Below are positions 43,003 to 51,700 of a DNA stretch of 64,000 nucleotides, piece by piece. Both the position numbers and the translations under genes were made by a program. Under the pieces are notes generated by a model. That model was not told where the DNA came from and made no database searches. It saw only the letters and a program-made list of their open reading frames with translations. Every line of letters starts with the position of its first letter. Position 1 is the first letter of the stretch. Source of the DNA: Bacillus sp. F19 (lineage in GTDB: Bacteria > Bacillota > Bacilli > Bacillales > Bacillaceae); contig CP085710.1 in the NCBI GenBank assembly GCA_023823795.1, positions 522,001 through 586,000 on the forward strand, written 5' to 3'.

Positions 43003-43056
43003 GGAATGTGAGAGAATATAGATTGCTAACTCTTTTAGGCGATACTAGGTTATTGA

Positions 43057-43070
43057 TGAAAACGATTACG
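43057..43070 (+). promoter_or_regulatory. cre-like site 2 of the tre operon
   Basis: TGAAAACGATTACG repeats 13 bases of the first site and lies directly before the treP ribosome site GGGAGG, so bound CcpA would block elongation. Confidence 0.55.
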
Positions 43071-43084
43071 GGAGGTTGAAATAG

Positions 43085-44500
43085 ATGAGTGTGAACAAAC
43101 AGGAAGTCCGCGATATCGTCGATGCTGTCGGCGGAAAGGACAACATTGCAGCAGCTACACACTGTGTCACTCGTTTACGATTTGCTTTGAAAGATGAAAG
43201 CAAAGTGGATAAAGAAAAACTGGAACAGATTGATATGGTTAAAGGCTCTTTTTCAACAAATGGCCAATTCCAGGTAGTGATTGGACAAGGTCTTGTTGAT
43301 AAAGTTTACAAGGAAATGGCAGATCAAACGGGAATGGGCGAGTCTTCAAAAGAAGATGTAAAAGATGCAGCTTCAAGCAATTTGAATCCTCTTCAAAAAG
43401 CCGTTAAAATGCTGGCTGATATTTTTATTCCGATTTTGCCGGCTATCGTAACGGCTGGTTTGTTAATGGGAATAAATAATATTCTGAGCGGGTCGGGGAT
43501 TTTCTTTGATGATAAGTCACTGATTGAAGTTTATCCGCAATGGGCAGATTTATCAGGCATTATCAACTTGATTGCGAATACAGCTTTTACATTCCTCCCA
43601 GCTCTAATCGGCTGGTCGGCTGTGAAACGCTTTGGAGGAAGTCCGCTTCTTGGGATTGTTCTTGGTTTAATCCTCGTGCATCCGGATCTTCTGAATGCTT
43701 GGGCATATGGTGAAGCTCAGGCTAAAGGGGAGGTTCCGGTGTGGAACTTATTCGGCCTTGAGATTGAAAAGATCGGCTATCAAGGGCAAGTTCTTCCTGT
43801 TCTGTTTGCCTCTTATTTACTCGCTAAAATTGAAGTCTTTTTAAATAAAAGGGTACCTGATTCAATTAAGCTATTAGTGGTTGCCCCAATTACCTTATTA
43901 GTGACTGGCTTTGCTGCTTTCATCTTAATTGGACCAATTACGTTTGCAGCAGGAAACTTTATTACAGACGGTGTTATTGCCATTTTTGATAACTTTGAAG
44001 CTCTTGGCGGTTTGCTCTATGGAGGTTTATACTCACTGCTTGTTGTAACAGGCATGCATCATACTTTCCTTGCAGTTGACCTGCAGCTTGTAGCAAGTGC
44101 TGGAGGCACATTCTTATGGCCGATGCTTGCATTATCGAACATCGCACAGGGTTCAGCAGCATTTGCCATGATGCGAATTGTGAAAGATGATAAACAAAAA
44201 GGTCTGGCTTTGACTTCAGGAATCTCGGCTTACCTTGGTATTACAGAGCCTGCTATGTTTGGTGTGAATCTTAGATATCGCTATCCATTCATCGCTGCCA
44301 TGATCGGTTCTGCAATCGCAGGCCTCTTTATTACAATCAATCATGTAAAAGCATTCTCAATTGGTGTTGGGGGAATCCCTGGATTCTTATCCATTCAATC
44401 TGAATACTGGACCGCATTCTTTATCGGAATGGCCATCGCAATCGTTGTGCCATTCGTACTGACTTATGTATTTGCCAAGTTCAAGTGGAAGAAAAAATAA
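43085..44500 (+). CDS. treP: PTS trehalose transporter, fused IIB-IIC
   Basis: A 471-residue enzyme II that imports trehalose as trehalose 6-phosphate. The IIB domain comes first, with the phospho-cysteine in AATHCVTRLRFALKD (about residue 28). A linker at about residues 85-105 leads to the IIC membrane domain, which contains the GITEPAMFGVNLRYRYPF substrate-site stretch. There is no IIA domain, as in B. subtilis TreP. It starts with ATG after GGGAGG. The promoter has TreR and cre sites. A hairpin separates it from treA. Confidence 0.94.
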   Translation: MSVNKQEVRDIVDAVGGKDNIAAATHCVTRLRFALKDESKVDKEKLEQIDMVKGSFSTNGQFQVVIGQGLVDKVYKEMADQTGMGESSKEDVKDAASSNLNPLQKAVKMLADIFIPILPAIVTAGLLMGINNILSGSGIFFDDKSLIEVYPQWADLSGIINLIANTAFTFLPALIGWSAVKRFGGSPLLGIVLGLILVHPDLLNAWAYGEAQAKGEVPVWNLFGLEIEKIGYQGQVLPVLFASYLLAKIEVFLNKRVPDSIKLLVVAPITLLVTGFAAFILIGPITFAAGNFITDGVIAIFDNFEALGGLLYGGLYSLLVVTGMHHTFLAVDLQLVASAGGTFLWPMLALSNIAQGSAAFAMMRIVKDDKQKGLALTSGISAYLGITEPAMFGVNLRYRYPFIAAMIGSAIAGLFITINHVKAFSIGVGGIPGFLSIQSEYWTAFFIGMAIAIVVPFVLTYVFAKFKWKKK

Positions 44501-44505
44501 TAAAC

Positions 44506-44531
44506 AAAAAGGACAAGCTATTGTCCTTTTT
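44506..44531 (+). terminator. Intercistronic terminator-like hairpin treP-treA
   Basis: GGACAA-gcta-TTGTCC is followed by TTTTT. A leaky terminator here would give more treP than treA message. Confidence 0.7.
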
Positions 44532-44567
44532 GCCGTTTAAATCTAAAAGATGGTGGTGCATGTGAAA

Positions 44568-46253
44568 ATGAAACAGCCTTGGTGGAAAAAATCAGCGGTT
44601 TATCAAATTTATCCGAAAAGCTTTAATGATACGAATGGGAACGGAGTAGGCGACATTCAGGGCATCATAGAAAAATTAGATTACTTAAAAAAGCTCGGCG
44701 TTGATGTTGTATGGCTGACGCCAATTTATGAATCTCCTCAAAAAGACAACGGTTATGACATCAGCGACTACTATTCCATTCACGAAGAATATGGAACGAT
44801 GGAGGATTTTGAATCTCTTTTACAAGAGGCTCACGATCGCGGGATTAAAATCATCATGGATATCGTTGTAAATCATACTTCTACTGAGCACGCATGGTTT
44901 AAGGAAGCAAAATCATCAAAAGAGAATCCTTACCGTGATTTCTATATTTGGAAAGAAGGAAAGGAAGACGGATCTGAACCGACTAACTGGATTTCAAAAT
45001 TCGGCGGTTCAGCGTGGAAGCTGGATGAAAATACAGGCGAATACTATCTGCATCTGTTTGACGTCACTCAGGCTGACTTGAACTGGGAGAATGAAGAAGT
45101 TCGCAGAAAAGTTTATGAAATGATGCAGTTCTGGTTTGAAAAAGGTGTAGACGGCTTTAGACTTGACGTGATCAATCTCATTTCAAAAAATCAGGATTTT
45201 CCGGATGATGACGGAAGCACAGCTCCTGGCGACGGCCGCAAGTTTTACACAGACGGTCCGCGCGTGCATGAATATATGAAAGAAATGAACAAGGAAGTTT
45301 TCTCGAAATATGACAGCATGACAGTTGGGGAAATGTCCTCTACGACGATCGAAAACTGTATTAAGTATTCAAATCCGGAATCTAGAGAACTTAGTATGAC
45401 ATTTAATTTTCATCATTTGAAAGTGGATTACCCGAACGGAGAGAAATGGGCACTGGCAGATTTTGATTTTGGTGCACTTAAGCAAATTCTTTCGACATGG
45501 CAGGTGGAAATGCACAAAGGCGGGGGCTGGAACGCACTGTTTTGGTGCAACCATGATCAGCCGCGGATTGTTTCAAGATATGGAAATGACGGTGAATACC
45601 GCATCGAGTCCGCTAAAATGCTTGCGACAACGATACACCTGATGCAGGGAACTCCTTATATTTATCAGGGGGAAGAGTTTGGCATGACTAATCCTAAATT
45701 CGAAAGCATCAATGAATATCGGGATGTAGAAAGCCTGAATACATTCGAAATTTTGAAAAATGCAGGGAAGTCAGAAGAAGAGATTATTGAGATTTTAAAA
45801 AGCAAATCAAGAGATAACTCACGTACACCTGTTCAATGGAATGATTCCAAGCATGCCGGATTTACAACTGGAACACCTTGGATCAAACCTGCAAGCAATT
45901 ATCCGGAAATCAATGCCGAGAATGCTCTTCAGGATGAAAATTCTGTTTTTTATCACTATCAAAAATTGATTCAGCTTAGAAAAGACATTGATTTAATCAC
46001 TTACGGAGATTATGAACTGATTCTTAAAGATCACAGCCAGCTGTTTGCTTATGTGCGAAACGGTAATGGAGAGAAGCTGCTGGTCATCAACAACTTCTAT
46101 GAAAAGGAAACAGTATTTACTTTGCCGGATCATATTGATGCAGAAGGATATAACAGTGAAATTCTTATCTCCAACTATCCTGATTCTGCGCAGACATTAA
46201 AAGAAGTTACATTGCGCCCGTTTGAGTCCATCGTTTATCATCTTAAGAAGTAA
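44568..46253 (+). CDS. treA: Trehalose-6-phosphate hydrolase
   Basis: TreA splits trehalose 6-phosphate to glucose and glucose 6-phosphate. The protein of about 561 residues is a GH13 enzyme and closely follows B. subtilis TreA. The four conserved regions are visible: DIVVNHTS, GFRLDVINLI (nucleophile Asp), VGEMSSTT (acid Glu) and FWCNHDQPRIVSRYG. The start at 44568 (MKQPWWKKSAVYQ) matches the family and lies eight bases after GGTGGTG; in-frame starts at 44550 and 44562 are possible. The protein is cytoplasmic. Confidence 0.95.
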   Translation: MKQPWWKKSAVYQIYPKSFNDTNGNGVGDIQGIIEKLDYLKKLGVDVVWLTPIYESPQKDNGYDISDYYSIHEEYGTMEDFESLLQEAHDRGIKIIMDIVVNHTSTEHAWFKEAKSSKENPYRDFYIWKEGKEDGSEPTNWISKFGGSAWKLDENTGEYYLHLFDVTQADLNWENEEVRRKVYEMMQFWFEKGVDGFRLDVINLISKNQDFPDDDGSTAPGDGRKFYTDGPRVHEYMKEMNKEVFSKYDSMTVGEMSSTTIENCIKYSNPESRELSMTFNFHHLKVDYPNGEKWALADFDFGALKQILSTWQVEMHKGGGWNALFWCNHDQPRIVSRYGNDGEYRIESAKMLATTIHLMQGTPYIYQGEEFGMTNPKFESINEYRDVESLNTFEILKNAGKSEEEIIEILKSKSRDNSRTPVQWNDSKHAGFTTGTPWIKPASNYPEINAENALQDENSVFYHYQKLIQLRKDIDLITYGDYELILKDHSQLFAYVRNGNGEKLLVINNFYEKETVFTLPDHIDAEGYNSEILISNYPDSAQTLKEVTLRPFESIVYHLKK

Positions 46254-46279
46254 TGGTAAACTAATAGTGGTGGTTAAAT

Positions 46280-46999
46280 ATGAAAACAAACAATAAATAT
46301 TTAGCAATATTTCAGGAGTTATCAGACAGGATTAAACAAGGACTTGTTAAAGTGAATGAAACGTTGCCTTCTGAAAACGAGCTCGCCGTACAATATGAGA
46401 CTTCAAGGGAAACGATTCGCAAGGCCCTTAATCTTCTTGCCCAAAATGGATACATTCAAAAAGTTAAAGGTAAAGGATCAATTGTTCTCGATGTAACGAA
46501 AATGAGCTTCCCTGTTTCAGGACTCGTCAGTTTCAAGGAGCTTTCGAAGAACTTAGGAAGAACTTCTCAAACAGCAGTTGAAAAATTCGGCCTGATCAAG
46601 CCAGGCAATTTTATCATGCAGCAGCTGAACCTCGGTGCACGTGACGAAGTCTGGGAGGTTGTACGCTCAAGAAAAATTGACGGCGAGAACATCATCCTTG
46701 ATAAGGATTATCTCAATCGCAGGTACATTCCTTTTTTAACAAAGGAAATATGCGAGGACTCGATCTATCGCTATATTGAAGAAGAATTGAAATTAAAGAT
46801 CAGCTTTGCAAAAAAAGAAATTGTTGTAGAAGAGTGCACAGAGGAAGATTATCAGTACTTGGATTTAAAAAATTTCCAGCATATTGTCGTTGTGAAAAAT
46901 CACGTTTATCTGGAAGATACAAGTCTGTTTCAGTACACAGAATCACGCCACAGACTTGATAAATTTAGATTTGTTGATTTTGCGAGAAGAGGACATTAA
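46280..46999 (+). CDS. treR: GntR-family trehalose operon repressor
   Basis: A 239-residue regulator of the GntR/HutC subgroup. The N-terminal winged helix is clear (LPSENELAVQYETSRETIRK at about residues 30-49), followed by a UTRA ligand domain (ARDEVWEVVRSRKIDGENI). In B. subtilis TreR binds TTGTATATACAA and is released by trehalose 6-phosphate; matching boxes precede treP here. It starts 26 bases after treA and ends at its own terminator. Confidence 0.94.
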   Translation: MKTNNKYLAIFQELSDRIKQGLVKVNETLPSENELAVQYETSRETIRKALNLLAQNGYIQKVKGKGSIVLDVTKMSFPVSGLVSFKELSKNLGRTSQTAVEKFGLIKPGNFIMQQLNLGARDEVWEVVRSRKIDGENIILDKDYLNRRYIPFLTKEICEDSIYRYIEEELKLKISFAKKEIVVEECTEEDYQYLDLKNFQHIVVVKNHVYLEDTSLFQYTESRHRLDKFRFVDFARRGH

Positions 47000-47026
47000 A
47001 AAGTCAGGCTTATGCCTGGCTTTTTT
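46998..47026 (+). terminator. Terminator of the tre operon
   Basis: AGTCAGGC pairs with GCCTGGCT and is followed by six T residues. Confidence 0.88.
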
Positions 47027-47141
47027 AATAAGTAAAAATGCTGAGTTTGATTGGCAGAAGACTGATAAAAAGACTGCAAAATAAACTGATAAAATATGCA
47101 GTTGAATGTATCTAGATAAAAGTAAATTCTAGGAGACAACA

Positions 47142-47330
47142 ATGAAATCAACCGGAATGTTTAGAAAAATTGAAAAGTTAAGGAGAATTGTAATCCCAGC
47201 TGAATTACGTAGAAATTTAGATATCGAAGTTAAGTATGTGATTCTTGAGTTGAAGATTTAGTTGGTTCCTTAGTAATGAGCAGGTAAGGCTATTGCCGTG
47301 TAACAGGCGATCTTAACTTAAAGGTCTCCT
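47142..47330 (+). pseudogene. abrB: abrB-like transition-state regulator relic
   Basis: The frame begins MKSTGMFRKIEKLRRIV and IPAELRRNLDIE, which is the swapped-hairpin DNA-binding domain of AbrB (usual MKSTGIVRKVDELGRVVIP). It meets a stop at 47259 after 39 residues, where the normal protein has about 95. Further on, from 47294, one frame reads CRVTGDLNLKV, which matches the CQVTGEV...NLKL part of AbrB. So the gene has lost sequence and frame. It keeps a ribosome site (AGGAGA). A terminator-like AACAGG/CCTGTT hairpin follows. Confidence 0.82.
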
Positions 47331-47469
47331 GTTTTTTATTGCTATCTGAAATGCTAAGAAACATGAAGAAAAACTATTTCGTAGGTAATTAGAATTATTA
47401 GATGGTAATATTAAGCGTTTTATTGTACTATTAGAATGTTCTTAATAACGAATAAGGGAGAGGTAAATT

Positions 47470-48867
47470 GTGCGCAAAAAAGGTATTATTTCATTAGTGG
47501 CTGTAGGTCTATTAGCTTCATCATTGTCTGTAGGTGCTGTAAAGGCTGAAGGAAACGAGTATGAACTGTCAAAGAAGAGTATTGAACGTCAAGTTGAAAA
47601 ACCACTTAAAAAAGGCATCATTGATTCTCACACGTTTAATCAACTTGAAAAAGAAACAAAAGGCTCTCAGTCCTATTTAACAAAAAGTTTAAATAAAATG
47701 GGAGTTATGAGTAGCGCCGCTGCCAGCGATGAAGAGTATGTACTTGAAAAAGAATACAATGATACTTTTAATACTGCAAATGCTTCATCGTATGAAAAAC
47801 CAACTATAGGACAATTGCTTCCTTTGTATGATGTAGATTTTCACAAAGTCGTAGTACCGCAAAATGGCATGTTATTAGTGGCTGGGGCTACTAACTCCTA
47901 TGCTATTGATCTAGCTTTTGCTGCTGTGCAAAAAGATTTTGTTGAGAATGATAAATTAGTATATTTAGGTTCTGAATATGAAGATGGAGTTGAGTACCAG
48001 GCATACCAGGCTAAGGGTGGCACATACTACGTAGGCGTTTTCGACAATGATAACGATTACTATGATGACAATACAGAAGAAGATTTATATGCACTCGCAA
48101 CTGCATTCGTTGACAATGTGGTTCCAAACAAGCCTACTGTTAACAAGGTAGACAATAATGACAAAGTTGTTACCGGCAAGGGTGAATCTGGTGCAACGAT
48201 TACAGTTAAAAATGGAAATACAGTAGTAGGTTCTGCTAAAGCTGCATCTAATGGGAATTTTTCAGTTAATATTGCTGTTCAAAAAGCCGGCACAAAATTG
48301 ACAATCACAGCTAAAGATAAGGCAGGAAATGTGAGTGCAAGTGTGTCAGTAACTGTTGTAGATGTTGTTGCTCCAAGTAAGCCAACTGTTAACAAAGTTG
48401 ATAATAATGACAAAGTTGTAACAGGCAAGGCAGAGGCTAACTCTACAGTTACAGTTAAAAGAGGCAATACAGTACTTGGATCAGCTAAGACACCATCTAA
48501 CGGTTCTTTTTCCGTTACTATACCTGTTCAAGGAGCAGGTGCAAAATTAACCATCACAGCTAAAGATGGCGCAGGGAATGTAAGCTCAGGTGCATCAGTA
48601 ACAGTTGGAGATGTTATTGCACCTAGTAAACCATCTGTTAACAAGGTAGATAATAATGATAAAGTTGTAACCGGCAAGGCAGAGTTTAACTCTACAATTA
48701 CGGTTAAAAACGGAAATACAGTGCTAGGAACGGGAAAGACACCATCTAGTGGTTCTTTTTCTGTTACTATACCTGTTCAAAAAGCAGGTGCGAAATTAAC
48801 GATTACAGCTAAAGACGGCGCAGGAAATGTAAGTCCAGCTGCAACTATTGTAGTATTAAAACATTAA
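47470..48867 (+). CDS. Secreted protein with PPC-like domain and three Ig-like repeats
   Basis: A 465-residue exported protein. The signal peptide is MRKKGIISLVAVGLLASSLS and is cut near VKAEGN. A PPC-like beta-sandwich (EKEYNDTFNTANASS, then DVDFHKVVVPQNGMLLV) covers about residues 90-215 and ends in a very acidic DNDNDYYDDNTEED, which may bind calcium. Three nearly identical 83-residue Ig-like repeats (VNKVDNNDKVVTGKAE) fill the C-terminal half. No LPxTG or other anchor is present, so it is released or held non-covalently. Start is GTG after AAGGGAGAGG. Likely adhesive or wall-associated; no enzyme motif is seen. Confidence 0.85.
   Translation: MRKKGIISLVAVGLLASSLSVGAVKAEGNEYELSKKSIERQVEKPLKKGIIDSHTFNQLEKETKGSQSYLTKSLNKMGVMSSAAASDEEYVLEKEYNDTFNTANASSYEKPTIGQLLPLYDVDFHKVVVPQNGMLLVAGATNSYAIDLAFAAVQKDFVENDKLVYLGSEYEDGVEYQAYQAKGGTYYVGVFDNDNDYYDDNTEEDLYALATAFVDNVVPNKPTVNKVDNNDKVVTGKGESGATITVKNGNTVVGSAKAASNGNFSVNIAVQKAGTKLTITAKDKAGNVSASVSVTVVDVVAPSKPTVNKVDNNDKVVTGKAEANSTVTVKRGNTVLGSAKTPSNGSFSVTIPVQGAGAKLTITAKDGAGNVSSGASVTVGDVIAPSKPSVNKVDNNDKVVTGKAEFNSTITVKNGNTVLGTGKTPSSGSFSVTIPVQKAGAKLTITAKDGAGNVSPAATIVVLKH
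48118..48864 (+). repeat. Three tandem 249-bp coding repeats
   Basis: The phrase GTTAACAA(G/A)GT(A/T)GA recurs at 48139, 48388 and 48637, an exact 249-bp period (83 codons). High DNA identity suggests recent duplication and makes this gene prone to repeat-number change. Confidence 0.88.
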
Positions 48868-48966
48868 AAACATATAATTTTATAAATATATGAAATATTG
48901 ATGCCATTCTACAGAAAAGTCATAATACGATAAGATAAGATCTAACAAGGTTAAAGGAGGATCTTA

Positions 48967-49164
48967 TTGGACCAGATTAATGATTTTTCTTGGAATGGTC
49001 ACTCATTGACCAATGAAGAACTACAAATGTTTAACGAAGGATTAAAGGAACTCTTGAATGATAAAAGCATGAATAAACTAAATGAAGTGGCCGCCTACAT
49101 GACCGAAAAATATGGAGAAGCTGATGGCACTATACATAGTTTTATAACAACCAGAAAAAAATAA
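48967..49164 (+). CDS. Small hypothetical protein
   Basis: A 65-residue acidic, helical protein (MDQINDFSWNGHSLTNEE at the start, VAAYMTEKYGEADGTI in the second half). Start is TTG at 48967 after an excellent AAAGGAGGATC. A terminator follows its stop at once, so it is a real single gene by context. I do not recognise the family. Confidence 0.65.
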   Translation: MDQINDFSWNGHSLTNEELQMFNEGLKELLNDKSMNKLNEVAAYMTEKYGEADGTIHSFITTRKK

Positions 49165-49169
49165 TATTA

Positions 49170-49199
49170 AAAAAAGAGCAGCCATTTAGCTGCTCTTTC
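49170..49199. terminator. Bidirectional terminator
   Basis: AAAGAGCAGC pairs with GCTGCTCTTT and has A/T runs on both sides; it serves the small gene on the plus strand and the flagellin relic on the minus strand. Confidence 0.85.
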
Positions 49200-49204
49200 A
49201 TTTA

Positions 49205-49678
49205 TTAACGTAGTAATTGAAGAACGCCCTGCGGAGCCTGGTTTGCTTGAGCTAGCATAGCTTGAGAAGCTTGAGCAAGGATAGAGTTCTTCGTTTGCTC
49301 CATCATAGTCTTAGCCATGTCAGTATCTCTGATACGAGATTCAGCAGCAGTTAAGTTTTCAGATGTTGTTCCAAGGTTGTTGATAGTATGCTCTAAACGG
49401 TTTTGAACAGCTCCTAAGTTAGAGCGGTCTTCAGAAACAGTGTTAATAGCATTTTGAATTTTAGTTAAATTAGCTTGTGCAGTAGCGCTATCTCCGTCTA
49501 ATACTGCAAGGTCTGTTGCGCTCATATCTACTCCTAAAGTAACTGCTCTATTATCAGTCAAGTTCAGAGTGATTGTCTCACCAGCATTAGCTCCAACTTG
49601 GAAATCTAATGATGCGTTTGAACCATCTAGTAAGCTCTTAGTGTTGAATTTCGTTTGTGTTGCAACTTTGTCGATTAA
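49205..49678 (-). pseudogene. hag: Flagellin, 5'-truncated
   Basis: On the minus strand the frame from about 49678 reads IDKVATQTKFNTKSLLDG and runs to the end NSILAQASQAMLAQANQ-APQGVLQLLR with a stop at 49205. This is the C-terminal half of a Hag-type flagellin, including the D1/D0 helices needed for polymerisation and export. The N-terminal half is missing: upstream of about 49680 the sequence changes to unrelated DNA. No start codon with a ribosome site exists, so no flagellin can be made from it. Confidence 0.88.
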
Positions 49679-49682
49679 TAGT

Positions 49683-49806
49683 AGTTGAATACCGAACAGT
49701 TAGGATAAGCATAATATTAATTGAGACAGCCGCTGCACAGATAATTGCTACACCCCACAGTGCTGCTTTCCAAGACTCAGTTAACTTTGAATGCCGACGG
49801 CTAGGG
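49683..49806 (-). pseudogene. Fragment of an unknown membrane protein
   Basis: Between the VOC stop and the flagellin junction the minus strand keeps one open frame that includes RRHSKLTESWKAALWG and a hydrophobic stretch VAIICAAAVSINIMLILTV, a typical single membrane span after a basic segment. It has no start, and it runs out of frame into the flagellin sequence. I take it as a piece of foreign DNA fused to the flagellin relic. Confidence 0.4.
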
Positions 49807-50223
49807 TCACACTTTTCTGGTCGAACCCAGAACCTCCAAATAGTGCTGATTGTACATAATGCCTAGGATGTTCCCAAAAGGATCGACCACGGAAGCAGTG
49901 ATGAACCCCTCGCCGCGCTCTGTGGGTGCCTCGTACTCTTTCGCTCCCATAGACAGCAGCTTCTTGAAAGTTGCTGTTACATCGTCGACGTGCCAGTACA
50001 CTACAGCACCGGCCGGGCCGGTCGCTGATCCATCGGGCGCGTAACTGCTATCGATCAGGCCCAGCTCGTGCTGGTAGTCGCCGATGCGAAACTCGGCATA
50101 TCCTGGACGTTCGAAGTATGGTTCGATGCCCAATAGCTCGGTGTACCACTTCTTTGCCGCTGCTAGATCATCCGTCCAAAAACTAACTGTGGTGAGTCCT
50201 CGTAATGTCTGTGTATCACTCAT
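49807..50223 (-). CDS. VOC-family protein, GC-rich, probably acquired
   Basis: A 138-residue one-chain glyoxalase/bleomycin-resistance-fold protein. The first beta-alpha-beta module (GLTTVSFWTDDLAAAKKWY) and the second (AVVYWHVDDVTATFKKLLS) are both present, as is the VVDPFGNILGIMYN end with the usual metal-region glutamate replaced. The gene is clearly richer in G+C than its neighbours (runs such as GCACCGGCCGGGCCGG), a sign of transfer. Start ATG follows AAGGGAGG on the minus strand. It lies against a truncated flagellin gene. Substrate unknown. Confidence 0.82.
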   Translation of the reverse strand: MSDTQTLRGLTTVSFWTDDLAAAKKWYTELLGIEPYFERPGYAEFRIGDYQHELGLIDSSYAPDGSATGPAGAVVYWHVDDVTATFKKLLSMGAKEYEAPTERGEGFITASVVDPFGNILGIMYNQHYLEVLGSTRKV

Positions 50224-50364
50224 AATCGATTTCCTCCCTTAATTTGAGCAGTATATCTTGATACTCAAACTCAACTAAATAACATCTTCTGAATTACTTC
50301 GATTTACTTACGATTAATCCCTTCTCTTATTCAACAAATATGGCCCTTTTACGCAAAAAGGACG

Positions 50365-50553
50365 CTAATCCTTATTCCGGATATGCGGCCTTAGCTCTGA
50401 ATGGTATGGTTCACGTCGCTGGAATTTTCCTGCACATTTGCCCAAATCATTACAGGCTTCGAGCACTGCCACATCGATCTGATTCATTGCTGGCAATGCA
50501 GCAGTTGCCAGCTCTCCGATTCCCCCTCCGATCACGACAATTTTTTGCTTCAT
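50365..50553 (-). pseudogene. N-terminal relic of a phytoene-desaturase-like FAD oxidoreductase
   Basis: The minus-strand frame begins MKQKIVVIGGGIGELAT, the dinucleotide-binding fold of CrtI/CrtN-type amine oxidoreductases, and goes on with DVAVLEACNDLGKCAGKF. Two glycines that are normally invariant (GGGIGGL and LGGxAGKF) are changed to Glu and Lys. After about 48 residues the similarity stops and the frame ends. It retains a ribosome site (AGGTGTGG). A dead fragment of a gene that is normally about 500 residues long. Confidence 0.78.
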
Positions 50554-50728
50554 TTTCCACACCTCATTCAATCTGTCATTGTACTGTTAGCATTCACAGA
50601 CACCAAAGTTTCAAAATGCTCTGCATAATTTAAAAAACTTTTACAGAACTTAAAATAGCAGCTTTACATTTTTCACCTATGATGGAAGGGAATAATATGA
50701 TGGGAAAAAGGGAAGTGAAGGTGATTCC

Positions 50729-51658
50729 ATGTGGATTATTGTTTGTTCCATACTCGCCGTTTTTTTAGCTATCCTCGCTGTGTCCTGCTTTTTCAGCTGC
50801 ATGATTACCATTCCTAGAAAAGTGGCATACGAAAAAACGTATTTGCTTGGAGTAGAGAGCGGTGAAATCAATACTGATATTTTTGAAAGCGCTCAAAAAG
50901 AAGAATGGTTTATCGACTCTTTTCATGGCTATCAAATTCACGGAATGTGGTTTCCTGTATCAGAGAGCAAAAAAGCCATCATTATCGCACATGGAATTAC
51001 CTGGTCTCTGTTCGGGAGCTTCAAATATGTAGAAATGTTTCAAAAAAGGGGATATCACGTGCTCCTATGCGATCACCGTTTTCATGGTTTGAGCGGAGGA
51101 GATCACACATCTTTCGGCTATTATGAAAGTGATGACTTAAAAGCATGGGTGGACTGCCTTCATGAAAAATTGGGGAAGGATGCTTTTGTAGGGATTCTTG
51201 GGGAATCACTTGGAGCAGCTTCTGCCCTGCAATATGTAAAAAAAGATCCAAGAGTCGCATTTTGCATCGCTGATTGTGCATTCAGCGATCTGACAGAATT
51301 GCTGAAAACAAGGCTCAGAATTGATTTTAAAGTTAAGTTTTACCCGCTGATCTCCTGGACCAGTATTGTAACAAAGCTTCGCTATGGCTGGGGATTTGAA
51401 GAAATAAAGCCTGCCAGGGACCTTGAACATACGAAAACACCGATTCTTTTTATTCATGGAAAAGAAGATCATTTTATCCCGATGAAAATGACGCTTGATA
51501 TGTATCATTTGAAAAAGGGAATAAAGCAGCTGTATTTAGTTCCAAAAGCAGGGCATGCCCAGGCTTTTTTAACAGATCCTAAAGGATATGAGAGAAAGGT
51601 TCTGGAGTTTATTTCAACTATAGAAAAGTATAAAGAGAGTGCAGCGGAGATGATATAA
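50729..51658 (+). CDS. Alpha/beta hydrolase with N-terminal membrane anchor
   Basis: A 309-residue hydrolase of the prolyl-oligopeptidase-like/BAAT group. The first 25 residues (IIVCSILAVFLAILAVSCFF) form an uncleaved membrane anchor. The catalytic parts are an oxyanion HGITWS, the nucleophile elbow GILGESLGAASAL (Ser), the acid in IHGKEDHFIP and the histidine in VPKAGHAQAF. The ATG at 50729 follows GAAGTGAAGGTG. It shares a terminator region with the minus-strand yfkN. Substrate unknown; related Bacillus proteins are YqkD-like. Confidence 0.88.
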   Translation: MWIIVCSILAVFLAILAVSCFFSCMITIPRKVAYEKTYLLGVESGEINTDIFESAQKEEWFIDSFHGYQIHGMWFPVSESKKAIIIAHGITWSLFGSFKYVEMFQKRGYHVLLCDHRFHGLSGGDHTSFGYYESDDLKAWVDCLHEKLGKDAFVGILGESLGAASALQYVKKDPRVAFCIADCAFSDLTELLKTRLRIDFKVKFYPLISWTSIVTKLRYGWGFEEIKPARDLEHTKTPILFIHGKEDHFIPMKMTLDMYHLKKGIKQLYLVPKAGHAQAFLTDPKGYERKVLEFISTIEKYKESAAEMI

Positions 51659-51700
51659 GGTTGAGACTGATCAGAAGGGTCTTTCAGCAATTTACTCCAT

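Noticed and set aside
42830-43162. 110-codon minus-strand frame over the tre promoter
   Set aside because: It overlaps well-supported promoter, TreR and cre sites and the treP start, and looks like antisense noise.
50300-50400. Possible mobile-element end (GCGTAAAAGGGCCATA region) next to the desaturase relic
   Set aside because: The string feels familiar from Bacillus intergenic DNA, but I could find no terminal repeat, target duplication or second copy in the window.
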